A stretch of DNA of 64,000 bases from Setaria digitata (lineage: Eukaryota > Nematoda > Chromadorea > Rhabditida > Setariidae): positions 124,001 through 188,000 of the forward strand of contig RCAB01000038.1 of the NCBI GenBank assembly GCA_003640385.1. The letters are read 5' to 3'. Under the pieces are notes generated by a model that had not been told where the DNA came from, ran no database searches, and saw only the letters and a program-made list of their open reading frames with translations. The position numbers and the translations under genes were made by a program. Of this stretch, positions 51,245-64,000 are shown in pieces. Numbering within the stretch: the stretch's first letter is position 1; every line of letters begins with the position of its first letter.

Positions 51245-54200
51245 ATGTCGGTGAGTGACAGTGACGGTCCAACCGTAGCCAACTTAAGCGGTGAGCAAAA
51301 GGCTAGCGTGCGTCGAAATATATCAGTGAATCGCTTTCAGGTAGCTATAGAAATTGAAATTTTCACTTTTCTGAAATTTTTTATTTTTATTTTTGAGTTT
51401 ATTGAAAAAGTTTTATTGTTTATATCTCACAAAACTTCAAATAGTCCAGTGGGAGATGGATTTAGTATTTTCAATTCGACATTTGTAAAGAATTATTTGA
51501 GGGAAATTAACAGTAAACTTCGGTAAACGTTTATCCTTAGTTAACCATTTCCGAATCGTTAGCCTCGGTGTAATGGATTATCTTATGAGAAATCATCCTT
51601 AATTCAAATTTCTGCAGCTCAATTCATATTAATTTAAACTTCATATCAACATCACCTGGAAGATTTCTTACACCTTACAAAGGCTTTACAACTTTCCCCA
51701 ATCACATTTTCGATGAGGAGCTATAAGTTCTTTCTTAAAGGTATCGAAGCTTAAATTAGATGCAGATGATACAGCAGCATCAGCATCATCAGTGATAACA
51801 ACGACAAGCATCATACCTGATAGGGTGGAAGTCGAAAAGTCAGCCAATGAAGCTTTGCCGTCAGGTCCCATGCAGACTGTGGAAAGGAAGACTAGTGGAG
51901 CTAGTCGTTTTGAGGTAAAATCGATTGTTTTTTTTTAATTTCAAAATGATTCACAAAACCTTTACTTTTCTTCAAACAAATTTCTAGTCATAAAAATGAC
52001 TTCAGTTCATGATTTCTGGAAAGAGCTAATATTCATTTATCGCTAATTATTTTTTCAAAAAAAAAAAGAGAGGAAAAAACTGCTAGGGAAGAGGAGCAAG
52101 ATAAATCTGACCTGACGGTAGAGATAACTAAAAGTTAGCTGTAAAATTCCATTTGAGAAAATTATTTTACGAGGAAATTCAGCACAAGAGAAACAGTTTT
52201 TTGAATAATCTTAATTATTTATTGCTAGACCGCTTCATGTTTGAAATAAGAAATTTTTTGCATTCAGAAAATGTTTCTTTTATCGCCAAATCGTCATGCA
52301 GTGATTGTGCAATTTATTCCCATACCTCTCTAGACCATTCCATTCAAATTTTATTATTATTTCTTTTTCGATTTTTTTTTTTATTTTGCTGTGGAAGATT
52401 TTATTTTTGGATTTCTCTTCGTTTTCTATTTATAAATTCTTGCATTTTCGATTATCTTCACAGAACGAAATCATTTTATTGTTATGATAATAATTTTGAC
52501 AATTTGCTTGTTACCATTAAAGTGGAGCATTCATTGCATTTATATGGGCTATCAAAAAAACTTATACTTTTGCTTTATAAGGTATGATAGCCATTAAGCT
52601 CTTTCTAAGTTTCTCAACGATAAGCTCTCTCCCATTTCATAAACAACAAAAAACATTTATTTCTATTAAAAATTTTTCATCATTCAGAATATAACTGTTT
52701 TCGGCCAAGTGCCAATGTCTATAAAGGTCGAAAGCCGACCGAAAAAGTCGAATTTTGTTTCGTTGAATAATTGAGTAAAAATTTCCGCAGTAACAGTAGC
52801 ACAGTCTCAAAATGACATGATAATTATCGTTGGTAAGATGGAAATAATTTTGGTATTAAATTTCGGCTAAAGTTCCGTTTGCCACAAACCTTACGCCATC
52901 GCAATGTGAAATTAAACCATTCAAATATTGCAGAACTTCCAAAAATTTTTTCTCCCCATAAACTATGGCCACTGCAGCTGTACAACTGCCCGTGAAACGA
53001 AAAAATGGAATTTCTTGTTAAATTGCTTTAACAAACCTAAAAAAAAAACTAACTGCGTCTATACAACTTCACAAAACTTTTTAATTTAAAAATTTGTCAT
53101 TTGAGTAAATTTTTGTTCATCTTGAATAATTAATATTAACTCGAAAATTATTTTAATACCTTCGTGATTTTTAATATTTCGCTTTCCAATTTTAATATAT
53201 ACTTCGAAATTTTATTTATTCAAATGTTACCTTCTCTTTCGTCATCAAGAAAAAATATTATTTTAAATGAAACTCATTTCTCTTTCTTTCTTTTTTATTC
53301 TTTTTGATGAAATATTTCATAAGTAGGAAAATATCCGTCTGCGAAATGAAATAATTAAAGATTTCTGTACGATATAAGATCTGTCATTATCTCGCTGTGA
53401 TGATGACAAGCTTTTCATCTTACCATCAGATGATTTATTTACTTATTTTTTTTTTTAAATGTGAGTTGACATTCAGTTAGATTCATTAAACAGAAAACAG
53501 CTGATGGAATCGCACTATCAGTTGCTCACCTTTTTACATCTTTTCGGTTGCCAACAAATCTTTTACCTTGAAGCCTAATGAGCTAGTAGAAATGAGCATC
53601 TAACTTCGATGCCAAGTTCGTTAGAATTCTACCCTAGCAGATTTCGGACTTTTGGAAATCGAAGTAATTTAAATGAAGAGGATAGTATACACGAGTTAGC
53701 TGACTTGATTTTATAAAGAAAGCTCAGAAATTTGTACTTTTATAGAGACTTCTCAAACACTTTTACTAGCAGTTATATTAACTTAAGCTCATAAAGTTGC
53801 AGTAATTGAGAGCTAAATTATAATTGAAATTAGGTACAAGAAAACTGTAGAAACAGCTAAACCTATAAAAACATCCAAGCCATATGTGTTATCTAGTGAG
53901 ATAGAAATTTTATAGCAGATTCACTTTTTTTTAATTATCGATCAGCTTGCTTGAACATTCCATGATCAAAAATGCTTATATATTTCTGCCTGTAAATTAA
54001 TCAATTCGGATAATTCGTTCAATATGTCAGTGAATCCATATATACAGTAGTTATAGAGGAAAGTGACATTTCAGGAAAAAATTATGACGAGTTTTGATAT
54101 TAGTAAAAAAAAATCGTAATGCTTCGTATTCCTTTATGTTGATAATGGTCATTAAGAGTACAGGCAGTATTATATTTCCTAGCGGTCTTAAATTATAACC

Positions 54201-56741
54201 GTATTTGTTTGATTTCAGTTGAAAAAGTAAGTGATAGCTGGTGCAAGAGATCGCGAAAATGATTAACGGAAGTAGAAGATTCAGAAGCTGTCGCAGAATC
54301 AATTTCAGATTCAGATTCTTTTTTTGTTTATATCAGATCCCAAAACTGAAATGTTCCAGACTTGGATAGAATAGGAGGAAAAGTAGTTTGGTGAATTTTT
54401 ATCTTTTAGTAAATATTTTTAGTCACATATTTCACTTTAATTCTTTGCTGTCCTACTGTAATTAACCGTAAATAACATAGTTCATTCTTCAAAAAATAGT
54501 TAACAAAGGAACGAAAAAAAGTGTTCCATGGTTTTGTTATGTTATCAGTTAGTTTTTGAAATTGTTTTTTATTTTAAAAATCTGATTATTTCAAATTTAT
54601 TTGTTCCATTCAGTATTGTCCTTTATTCCTGTCAATAAAAGTGCTACTACTTTTCCTGCTTTATTTCTCCTTGATCTTACTGATGCAAGTTTAAAAGATT
54701 TTATCAAATAGAGTTAACATGAAATGATTTTTCAAACTGGAACATATTGCCAAGGAGTAACAATCACTTATAAGATCTTCAATTTCGCAAAATTATTTAC
54801 AAGCAATTGCATCATAATAACATTCTCTTCAATTTATATTAACTTTGTTTGTCAATTTCTATTTGAGAATTTTTAAATATTTCCATTATCGACCACTGAG
54901 AGATTTCAATCTATTTTTTTATTTTACAAATAATTTCTTTTGTCAAAAAAATTATTTCGCTTATCAAACTTCACACCTGTTAACAAGAAGGATGGGAAGG
55001 AAATGAAATATAAATTGCTTTTCGATGAAATAAATTGGGCAAAACAAAAATTCATCTTCCTAATTTTCATCCTCTCATATTAATTGTAGCTTACTTTTCT
55101 CTTCATTTTCCATCATATTTCTGAAAAGCAAGTTTTGTAAAAAGTTGTTATCATTAAAATTTATACACAAATGTTCTGCTTTCGATCTTTCAAAATCCCC
55201 ATAATATGTTCATAAGCGATAGCTGCAACTTTTGCTTCTTCTTTTCTTGCTTACTGCAAAAATCCTTTTTTCTTATCGCTATTCAGCTGTAATCATTGCC
55301 GTAGTTAATTAAATTATCAAAATATTATTATCATTGATATAAAGCTTATCGTACACTAATTCCAAACTATAGGCCCTTCTTCCTTTTCCATTTAGCAGCA
55401 AAGATGATTTTTTTTTAATGATCAGCGCAAAAATCAAACAGATTGCTGCTATTTTTTATGATGTATTAGAATATTTAGTGAAAAAATTCACTGGTTTCAA
55501 TAATCTGCCAGCACTTAATAATCCATTCGTTAATTATCCTATCTTCAAAGCCACTGACATTTCGATTATTACTCAGACTGTCTTGTCCATCAACAAGTTT
55601 TTTTTTTTTCAAATACCAAAAGTAACGTACTTTGGATTTTTTGAAATAAAATTTCTTTTGTTTAGAAAATTTATTAAAATTGCAATCTTTATATTTAGAA
55701 TGCATCTTATCCAATATCGCTTAATTCGTTAATTTTACAGCAAGAAAATGTTCTTCTCCATTCTTCCATTTGGATCAGCAAATTTCTTAATGTAAACTCC
55801 CAGAAATTTCGTCCTCTGACTTTAATCCAAATACATTTATCCTGGAAATTCCAAAATTGCCAAGGATATAAAAAGGCTTTATATTAAATAGTGCTAACAC
55901 CTGACGTATTTCATTTTTTTAGCTCTTTAAAACATAAAATGTATGTTTGTTCAAATGTTTACCCTTCGTTTTTCAAGGGCAAGTAATTTCAATATTTATG
56001 ACTAGCAGATTTTTGTTATCATTACAAAGCTTTGATTTGCAAATTAAAGTGAAAAAAACTTTTCGGTAGTTGGAAGTTGGAAATGTAAACAAGGAGCGGG
56101 AGCTTCAGAAGCCATCATTGTTATTCTTTCTTGAAAATGACTGGATTCTTGGGAGTTTTTTAGGTGTCTTCGAATGCCACAACTGACACCACTGTATTGC
56201 CTGAAATGATCGAAGAAAGTTCTCCACCGTTGAATAAAACAATCGAAACTACAAAGTTCCATAATGGTTCACAAATATCGCCATCCAGTACTAGTGGAAC
56301 AGAACGAACAGTAAGATTCTCTGTGGAAAACGATATCGATGACCGACAACAAAGTGGTGATACAGAAGAACATACCGTCACATTCAATTTGAAAAGCTGG
56401 AGGTCAGGTTTTAAATATATTTTCTTAATTTTGCCTCCCATTGATCCTTGACTGCTGGTTATTCTGACATAGATCTATTTTAGTTCCACAGCCCTCGATT
56501 TACGCAACTGTTAGTCTTTTGAATTACGATCTTTTGTTTTCATTTTGACTAAAAATTTTAGCTACTATTTCATAATTTTTCATGTTCCAGGAATATGCGA
56601 ACGATTGAACATCCACCTATCATAGATTTCTATCGTAATTCAGTAGACGATGGTGGTGGTGTAACATCGAGACCATCGATGAAGCAATTGATACATGGCG
56701 AAAATGCTCAGGATACTGTAATCGGGATTGATGAATTTAAG
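51245..56741 (+). other. nkcc-1: SLC12 exons 1-4: cytoplasmic N-terminus with three RFxV motifs
   Basis: Exons are 51245-51340, 51741-51914, 56164-56402 and 56591-56741 (residues 1-220). SPAK/OSR1 kinases dock on RFxV motifs. Here they are RFQV (30-33, across exons 1 and 2), RFEV (88-91, across exons 2 and 3) and RFSV (141-144, inside exon 3). Downstream, [16 protein letters not shown] (172-187) aligns with human [21 protein letters not shown] around the kinase-regulated threonines; Thr174 is the likely counterpart of human Thr212. RPSMKQL matches RPSLAEL. The rest is Ser/Thr-rich and probably disordered. Confidence 0.85.
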
Positions 56742-59700
56742 GTCAGTTTGAATTCAGCATTCCTGTTCTTCTATAACTTCTTAACCGAACCGCTTGAATC
56801 CTCATGCTTATAATGAGCTGATCTTGGGAAAGATTTCTAATGCCAGGAATCAGTCAGTCTTTCTGACTAGCAATTATTGGTGACTTCACCTTCGTCCTTG
56901 ACTTGTATATATCGAAATAATTAGCGCTATTAACATATTTTCTATACCCTAGTTACAATTCATTTTCATTATTACTATAATACTTGGATTTTTAACTTGA
57001 TCAAAAAGCAATTCATAACTTTTATTATGAAGATTTTTTTTTTTTCAAACGATCTTTACATCAAAGCATAACTTTGTTACAAGAAAAAAAATTTAAAAAT
57101 TTCAAATTAAGAAATCTTAAAAAATTGATGAAATATAATTTTCATCGCCACTTTGAAGGATAGTTGAATATGTTTGAATATACTGAATATATTTCATCAG
57201 AGTGTTTACAAATTTTTCCTGATCTAAAATTTAATTTGGATTAGGCTGAATACTAGATCACAAAATTCTAGTTTCATTTTCATTAAAGTTCAATTTTTTG
57301 ATGCTTAAAATTTTACAGAAAGATGCAGATGATATAATAAACAACGAGAGAGAAGCTACAGCTAAACTTAGTAAATTTGAACCTCCAGCACCTGTTGCAC
57401 GAACTAAATTTGGTTGGATTCAGGGTGTTTTTATACGTTGTATATTAAACATTTTCGGTGTGATGCTTTATCTACGTATCAGTTGGGTTACCGGACAAGC
57501 TGGAATCGGTAAGTTATATCAGCGTAACTTGTTATTGTTGGCTAAGAACTTTAGTGTGTTGGTGTCAGATGAAAGGTTACCTTCATAGTTCTGTTTCAGC
57601 TAACCTTGCATAAATTTCAACTGCCTGTCACTGATTATATATGAGCTTTCGCTTGCTGATCATGTAGAAGAAACTGAAATAATACAGTTGTGCAATTTAA
57701 AAATTGTTTAGATTCATATTTGATAATTTAACACTGTTATTTTCAATTTGTATAACCAACCTGTCAGATTCTCCATTACTTTGCAGTCCTAACGATCTTT
57801 TCGAACTTTTCGGCCATAAATGCTGACTTTAATACTTTTAGCCCTAGGATCTGCCGTTGTATTGCTTGCTTCCTTGGTAACATTCATTACCGCCCTTTCA
57901 ACATGCGCTATTTGTACAAATGGTGACGTTAAGGGTGGTGGCGCTTATTTTTTGGTTAGTTTCTTTGTGAAACTTTTTTAAAGCTATTTACGATATACTT
58001 GGCGTTTGAAGCATAAATCACCAACCGCGTTTCTTTTTCTTCCTCTCTTCCGCCTTTTTATTAAAGGTCTCTCTATAGGCTTGTTTTTCGATTCGGCAAC
58101 TCTCAGATCCAAAACCCAAACCAAGATTGTTAAGCTAGTGGATTTAGTTCCTTGTTGATCTTTCTGAATTAACATTTGTGATGATCGAGCCAGAACATCG
58201 GCCAAATTTCAGATCAGTCGTTCGTTAGGCCCAGAATTTGGTGGTTCTATTGGCTTGATATTTTCGGTTGCGAATGCAGTCGGTGCAGCGATGTATATCG
58301 TTGGATTTGCTGAAACAGTACGAGATTTGATGAAAGAGAATAATTATGCAGTTATCGATGGTGGTATGAACGATGTTCGACTCATCGGTCTTGGTAGGTG
58401 CATATAAGGTCTAGTCTCAGTTGATTTAATCTTACTAAGGCTGAACTAGCAATATTGGTTCCGTTAACTCCTTCCACTTCTACATGTCATTCAGATTAAT
58501 CATTACATACTGTAGAATCTTGTGCCATATCTTAGTCTGTAGCACAGTTTGATGTATAGTTGTAAGAACAAATATTCAGTAGCTTGTGTATTTTTGGCCT
58601 TGCTGAATATGTGAAATCTTTAGGTGAAATAGTTAAAATTTCACAAGAAAGATTCTGAGTTTTCTTCATATCATCTGCTTTGTTCATATATTCTTCCATC
58701 CTTCAACGGCAAAATATGGCACCTTCGTAGTTTACTTCAGGCTTTCGAGAATGCTTTCTGATTATATTACTTATTCTTTTCAAGTGAATTTTGTAGAAGA
58801 AAAATTTATTATAGATTAATAAAGTAGCAACCTGTTTCCTGTCAGTCGATCATATTTTGGTGGTACATGGGATGTGGCTAATTTAGAGCGAAAAAAGGAA
58901 AAAATTTGCCCAAATATTTCATATTTCAGTTTCCTGTTGTGTATTAATGGCAATTGTATTTATCGGTACGAGCTTTGAAAGTAAAATGCAAATTGGCTTA
59001 CTTGCTATTTTAACATTAAGCATTGTCGATTACTTTGTCGGAACTTTTGTTCCAGTTTCGGAGAATCAATTATATCGCGGTATTACTGGCTATAGTTGTA
59101 AGTTTCATCTTTCGTCATTACTTATCTTTTGAAAATTTCTTTAAATGCTTCACTTCTTAAACGATTCGCAAATGTTATTGCAGGGTTTAATTTGTAATGA
59201 ATGAAGTATTTAAATGTAAACGTGTACCACTTAATAGGTCAATATCTTATGAACTTTATATTAGTAAGTCTTATCTTGACTATTAGCACTTGGATCTAAC
59301 ATTGTTTACTAATTTATTTGTACACTTTCGGTACTTTAATTAAGAATTATTCTGTTATAATACGAAGTTACTCATAAGATTAAGCCAGAATCATTTAATC
59401 CTATTATACTCTGCCCATTCACTAAATTTATCAGATCTCCCTTAATCACTGGATCTTACCAGTCTTACCAAAGCTTTTGCAGCCCATCTGTCTTGTGGAT
59501 CAAAATTTCACCTCATCTTATTACAAACCAAAATGCAAAGTTTTTATAACTGAATTTCCGACATACCTACTACTTATATTGCATAAAGTTATTGTGATTT
59601 TGTAGTTACTACAATGAGCGACAATATGTTGCCGAATTTTCAAAGCGGTGAAACTTTTTTTTCGGTATTTGCTATATATTTTCCGGCGGCAACGGGAATA

Positions 59701-62700
59701 ATGGCAGGCGCAAATATCAGTGGTGATTTAGCGGATCCTCAGGTATCTTAAGGTTAACATCCATGCTAACTTGAAAAATTATCACAGTGTAGTTAATTCT
59801 CGTCATTTCATCATCTTGACGAGATTTAGTCACTACACAGTATTGTTAATCTGACCTCTTCTTTGTTTAATGGATGAGACGTTGTAATTAAAATGATGAT
59901 GATAGTCTAATATTACCGTAATATTTGTTTCAAGCACATTAGGCTAAAAACAGTCCCTCGTGTCATTTATGACTAGGTTTTGATTTGCCTTTTAGACTGC
60001 TATACCGAAAGGAACATTATTAGCTATAGCTGTGACAACGGTAATTTATTTAATGGTTGTGTTTGCCACTGGATCAACCTGTGTAAGGTATGCCGATGGC
60101 TACCAACAACCGTACATCATCAATAATACCTATTTCGTTCCTGCCTGTGCTCAAAACAATACGTGTCCATACGGTCTAATGAATTATTTTCAGGTCCAGG
60201 ACCTTTATGCAAGTTCTATTTAACCTGTGATAACAACTATCTTACAAAATGATATTTTCTAAGTCTACTGTGTAACAGTTATTTTACAAAATTTTCTAAT
60301 TTGCAAATATTATCACTTATTTTCCACACATTTAAGCTCATTTCTTTGAAGAAAATATATTTTTCTCCATGCAATCTGTTATTTATTTGTATTTTAGGTG
60401 ATGGAAAATGAAAGCTTTTACGGGCCACTTATTACAGCTGGTATTTTTGCTGCAACATTAAGCTCAGCTTTAGCTAGCCTCGTTAGTGCGCCGAAAATTT
60501 TTCAGGTTACATTTTAACATTTATTTAAAGTTCATTTCACTCTTTAATAATTATAAATTTCTCCTTTAATCGAAAGCTTAGACGATTTGCTCAATGAGTA
60601 ATGATTTTTCGCCATTAACTTAGATGATATTACAATGGGCTATTTTTCGGCAGAGTCAATTTCTAGTGGATAATACACCGAACTGAACTTAGTTACTATA
60701 GATTGTCTTCCTTAAATCCAGGCTGTATGCAAGGATCGCCTTTTCCCGAAAGTGGACTTCTTTGCACGAGGCTATGGCAAAGATGAAGAACCGCGGCGAG
60801 CCTACATGCTTGGTTTTGTGATCGCTTTGGTGATGGTTCTAATCGGTAATTGCTGAAGCAATATTTCATTCAAAACATATAGTTTTACTGTGGAAAAACC
60901 GGAATTCCGGGACTTTTCTGGTATATTTCCAAGGAAAGGCGAACTTTTCGAGAAAAAAAAGTAAAATATTCTGTAATGACTTTACGCGAAAATTCACAAA
61001 AATTGAATTTAAAAGAAAAAAGCTTCGGTCACGAATGAAACTGGCGAAAAAACTCAATCGAATGGGCTTTTCTAACGGGATTGCTAACGTTTCGAATTTC
61101 TTCTTGACCTTGGTTTCGATTGTGTGGAGGTTTTCATTTTTTAATTTTTACATATCACTTCGAAAACTGAAATCTTGGTCTTTATAAGGATAATTATCTC
61201 AATTTCAAACCGGAAGTCCTAGTTACTTTTACACCAAAGTACATCAAAGTGCACAGGGCCTTTTACTTGATTATAACGTTCCTTAATTACATTTGTAGTG
61301 AGTTTGCAATCTCACTATCTATTCGATCAGAATAACTCTCTGCTATTTGCTTGAGTCAATACTCAACTGTTTTTTTTTGGGAAACTGCATCATCTTCAAT
61401 TAAGTCTTTTCAGTTCAATACGAGTGAAGGCCTCAGTGCAAATTCTAACCCGTTTTCAAATTATTACCAGGAACTTAAATACTTTCAGGAGAACTGAATG
61501 CTATAGCTCCGATAATTTCGAATTTCTTCCTGGCCTCCTATGCGCTCGTTAATTATTCCTGTTTCGATGCTTCATTTGCTGATTCACCAGGTTTTCGAGT
61601 TTAATTTTAAAAAACTCCATTATGGTTGATCTGGAACGAATTCGACTGGAAAATGGCACTTATTTGAAATTGATTAAGTAAAATACCTTAACTAAGGTAA
61701 TGAAATTTTTAAAAAATTCAGGTTTCCGACCAGCTTTTAAATATTATAATATGTGGGTGTCATTAACTGGTGCACTACTTTGTATAAGTGTGATGTTCAT
61801 AGTTTCATGGTCAACAGCCTTGCTCACATTCTTTTTTTTCGCCATGTTATTCTTGTATATACTCTATCGTAAACCTGGTTTGTTTCTTTTGTATTTAAAA
61901 AAATGCGAAGGAAATTTGCATTCACTTATTTTTTTTGTCTGGTTTGAATTTAATTTTCAGTTTAAATTTCAGCAGGTATGCAAAATCGAAACGTCCAGAT
62001 TTTATTCATTTACAAACTTTAATCTTAATCAAATAGTTTTAGCTTATTCAATTATTGATCAAGTAGATGGTAATAATTTTCATATCTGCTAAAAATTTAA
62101 AATTTTTAGAGAAAGAGACTAAACATTCTTGAAAAAGTTTGCTAAAAGAATAGTTGATATTTCACATTCTAAATAGGAAGTTTACGCAATTCTTTTATTG
62201 CCTTCTGCCCTATCTGTTAAGCAATCAGTCTTGTTCTAGATGTTAATTGGGGATCATCGACACAAGCTCATACATATAAGAATGCACTACAAGCTATGCA
62301 AAAGTTGGCCAATACCGAGGAACACGTGAAGAATTATCGGCCACAAGTACTATTATTGGCCGGTAATCCGGCAGCACGACCCTCGCTGGTTGATTTCGCT
62401 TATAATATCACAAAAGGATCTAGCTTGATGATTTGTGGTTTTGTAGTACCGGTATGATTTGGCTTTTTATGAAAATAACTGTAAATTTGTTCTTTATTTA
62501 ATAGCCGGGATTATTTCACACGAAATGGAATTTGGATGCTCCATCTTGATCGGGTAATAGTCACTTACTTTCTGTCCTTGTAATTATAATTTCTGATACA
62601 ATCCATAGTAACACAAGTAAACTTCTCTTTTTTTTTTTTTTTTTCAAATTCGTACGATCAATATACATTGGTTCTGAACACATAACTCAGATAAACCTTG

Positions 62701-63980
62701 AGAATGAAGGGTTGGTGGAGTGAATCAAAAGGCGATAGGAGAACAGTATCGGAAATATATAAACTTTCAACCTATCCTTCCATTATTTGATTTGCTACGG
62801 GCTCTTACTCGAAAAAATAATTTATGTGGAGTGAAGTACTGAAAGTCGTATAGCCCCAAGTTCAGGTTTTATTTATTTATATTTGAGTCTTTACTTTTCT
62901 TCCAGACAGCTTGAAATGTGAACTGTTTTTTTCTACTTTTTGTTTCTAAATTATATCTCAACAAGTGATTCTTATTTTAGTATGATCCATGTGACCGAGT
63001 ATTCGCACTGCTTAGAAAACTAGATACTCAAATGAACGAATGGCTGAGGAAGCGTCACGTGAAGTCATTCTACGTTTCTGTAGCTAATCCTAGTCTACGA
63101 ATTGGAGCTCAAACGTTGCTTCAGGTGAATCCATATTTAAATCAGTAAAAATTGCCCTATTGTATTATTTTTCACATAGTTTTGATTTTTCATGGATTTT
63201 TTTCATCTTTTATGCTGCTAAAAACTTCATATCTCTTTCAAACAGGTTGCCGGTCTTGGTAAATTGAAACCGAATATTTTGATCACCGGTTTCAAAAGAA
63301 ATTGGGCAGCTCGTGGTGTACAAGGATTAGATGAAATCAATGATTATTTTGGAGTCATTCAGTATGTTGCGTTATTATCGTTTTGATGTTATTTTTGTAT
63401 TTACTTCTAATAACAATGAGGCAGACGGTTTCAATGATTTTAGAGTGAATGATCAGAATTTCAACAATCGAGACCAGTTTTAAGCTGTTCTTTTATGGAA
63501 TTTCCCATTCTTGATTTTTTAAATTTATTCTTGCACTTGATTTAGTTATTTTAATTTTTTTTTTAGTGTGAAGAGGCAAAAGTTCAATAATATGTTGAAC
63601 GAGAAATTTTTCATGAAAATCTAGTTTGGAACTTGTTTTTATCTTTCAGAGACGCTTTCGAAAGCCGGATGGGTGTAGCAGTTTTGAGAAATTCACGAAG
63701 TGGTTTGGATTATAGTGAACTGATGAAACGACACAATGTAGGCGATACTTCACGACTGAATTTGCCGGATATTACCCGATCTTCAAGTGCAACTAGGACT
63801 GAGTATGTTGTATATGAAATGAATACCTGAAATGATGGGATATGTGAATCTGTTTTTAATGAAAAAATAGATGCAAATAGTTCATGATGTTTTTTATTTC
63901 GAATTTTCGAATTTCAGCAGCGAACCAATTGCTTCGGACATAGCAGTGACAGAGAATAATGATAAAACTGATGGTAAAAA
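51245..63980 (+). CDS. nkcc-1: Na-K-2Cl cotransporter, SLC12 family (nkcc-1 type), 3' end beyond window
   Basis: This electroneutral cotransporter carries Na+, K+ and Cl- inward across the plasma membrane and sets cell chloride and volume. Nineteen in-phase exons were read, about 941 residues against about 1,212 in human NKCC1; the rest of the C-terminal domain lies past the right edge. Near-identical stretches to human NKCC1 include [85 protein letters not shown] and [10 protein letters not shown]. The complement of ion-site residues and the N-terminal RFxV motifs favour the NKCC branch over KCC. Assignment to SLC12A1/A2 type rather than NCC is likely but not proven by inspection. The ATG at 51245 follows an acceptor directly. 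The last exon (63918-63980) ends at a donor gtacgt, so the gene continues. Confidence 0.93.
51915..56163. other. Long intron 2 of the SLC12 gene
   Basis: This 4.25-kb AT-rich intron is the longest in either gene. Open frames at 52,153-52,587 and 55,418-55,732 are composed mainly of Phe, Leu, Ile, Lys and Tyr as expected from AT-rich DNA, and carry no family signature. No mobile element was recognised. Confidence 0.6.
57319..61877 (+). other. nkcc-1: SLC12 exons 5-14: 12-helix transport domain
   Basis: Exons are 57319-57508, 57842-57954, 58213-58393, 58930-59097, 59606-59742, 59996-60193, 60398-60505, 60722-60845, 61489-61590 and 61722-61877 (residues 221-713). By alignment with the structurally known zebrafish NKCC1, K+ site residues are present (Asn264-Ile265 in TM1, Tyr349 in TM3, Pro464 and Thr467 in TM6), as are Na+ site residues of TM8 (Ala568, Ser571, Ser572) and the TM10 chloride-site Tyr644. 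The TM1 Trp that contributes to the Na+ site is Phe266. The TM7-8 outer loop (about 511-549) is shorter than in human, with two Cys and N-glycosylation sequons at Asn526 and Asn537. Confidence 0.92.
62240..63980 (+). other. nkcc-1: SLC12 exons 15-19: start of cytoplasmic C-terminal domain
   Basis: Exons are 62240-62451, 62981-63124, 63246-63361, 63650-63802 and 63918-63980 (residues about 713-941). [40 protein letters not shown] and SLMICGFVV match human [40 protein letters not shown] and GLMICGHVH. The domain mediates dimerisation in NKCC1. The final two exons are Ser/Asp-rich and less conserved, like the human linker after VVVIRLKEGLDISHLQ. Before the last exon the acceptor is atttcagcag, giving Asp-Ser-Glu or Asp-Glu. 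Confidence 0.88.
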
Positions 63981-64000
63981 GTACGTTTGCATTTGTTATT

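Noticed and set aside
33605..51245. Possibility that rpm-1 and the transporter form a nematode operon
   Set aside because: The 17.6-kb gap is far larger than the usual few hundred bases between operon genes.
52153..52587. 144-codon frame in SLC12 intron 2
   Set aside because: Phe/Leu/Ile-rich as expected from T-rich DNA, with no recognisable domain; the flanking exons splice correctly without it.
1..64000. tRNA, rRNA, transposon, retroelement or CRISPR features
   Set aside because: No cloverleaf-type box A/B pair, rRNA core, transposase or reverse transcriptase signature, or spaced repeat array was seen on either strand by eye; short or decayed copies could be missed.

Overview
This is an AT-rich eukaryotic window with many short exons, short GT-AG introns and polypyrimidine-cag acceptors. 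Protein content and gene structure point to a nematode. Intron sizes (about 80 to 800 bp) and wide gene spacing suggest a spirurid/filarial species rather than Caenorhabditis; that placement is an inference. No bacterial, viral, transposon, rRNA, tRNA or CRISPR feature was recognised.

Two plus-strand genes account for the coding content. (1) About 1.5-33.6 kb: a giant gene for the PHR-family E3 ubiquitin ligase (C. elegans RPM-1, fly Highwire, human MYCBP2). I could chain about 79 exons in frame to a protein of about 3,964 residues. In order it has an N-terminal helical region, an RCC1-like region with a Cys-rich insert, two PHR domains, a filamin-like domain, two SH3-like repeats, a Cys/His zinc module, a DOC/APC10 domain, B-box-like and Cys-rich clusters, a RING-H2 and the tandem-cysteine (TC) catalytic domain. 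All the TC residues that I recall as essential in MYCBP2 are present. (2) About 51.2 kb to beyond the right edge: a Na-K-2Cl cotransporter of the SLC12 family (nkcc-1 type). About 941 residues are in the window; the last part of the C-terminal domain is missing.

Between them lie 17.6 kb without a recognisable gene: AT-rich sequence with microsatellites, a purine/pyrimidine-skewed GC-richer island (39.7-40.2 kb), GATA-motif clusters, and one exon-like block (38,954-39,113) that would splice in frame onto the first exon of the transporter gene.

The two genes have no obvious shared pathway; they are neighbours, not an operon. RPM-1 proteins act at synapses and axons as ubiquitin ligases. NKCC proteins load cells with chloride under control of WNK-SPAK/OSR1 kinases. 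I did not find a wholly new system. The most notable observations are three RFxV kinase-docking motifs in the transporter N-terminus, two of them completed only across exon junctions around a symmetric exon, a possible alternative N-terminal exon 12 kb upstream, and an in-frame candidate poison exon in rpm-1.
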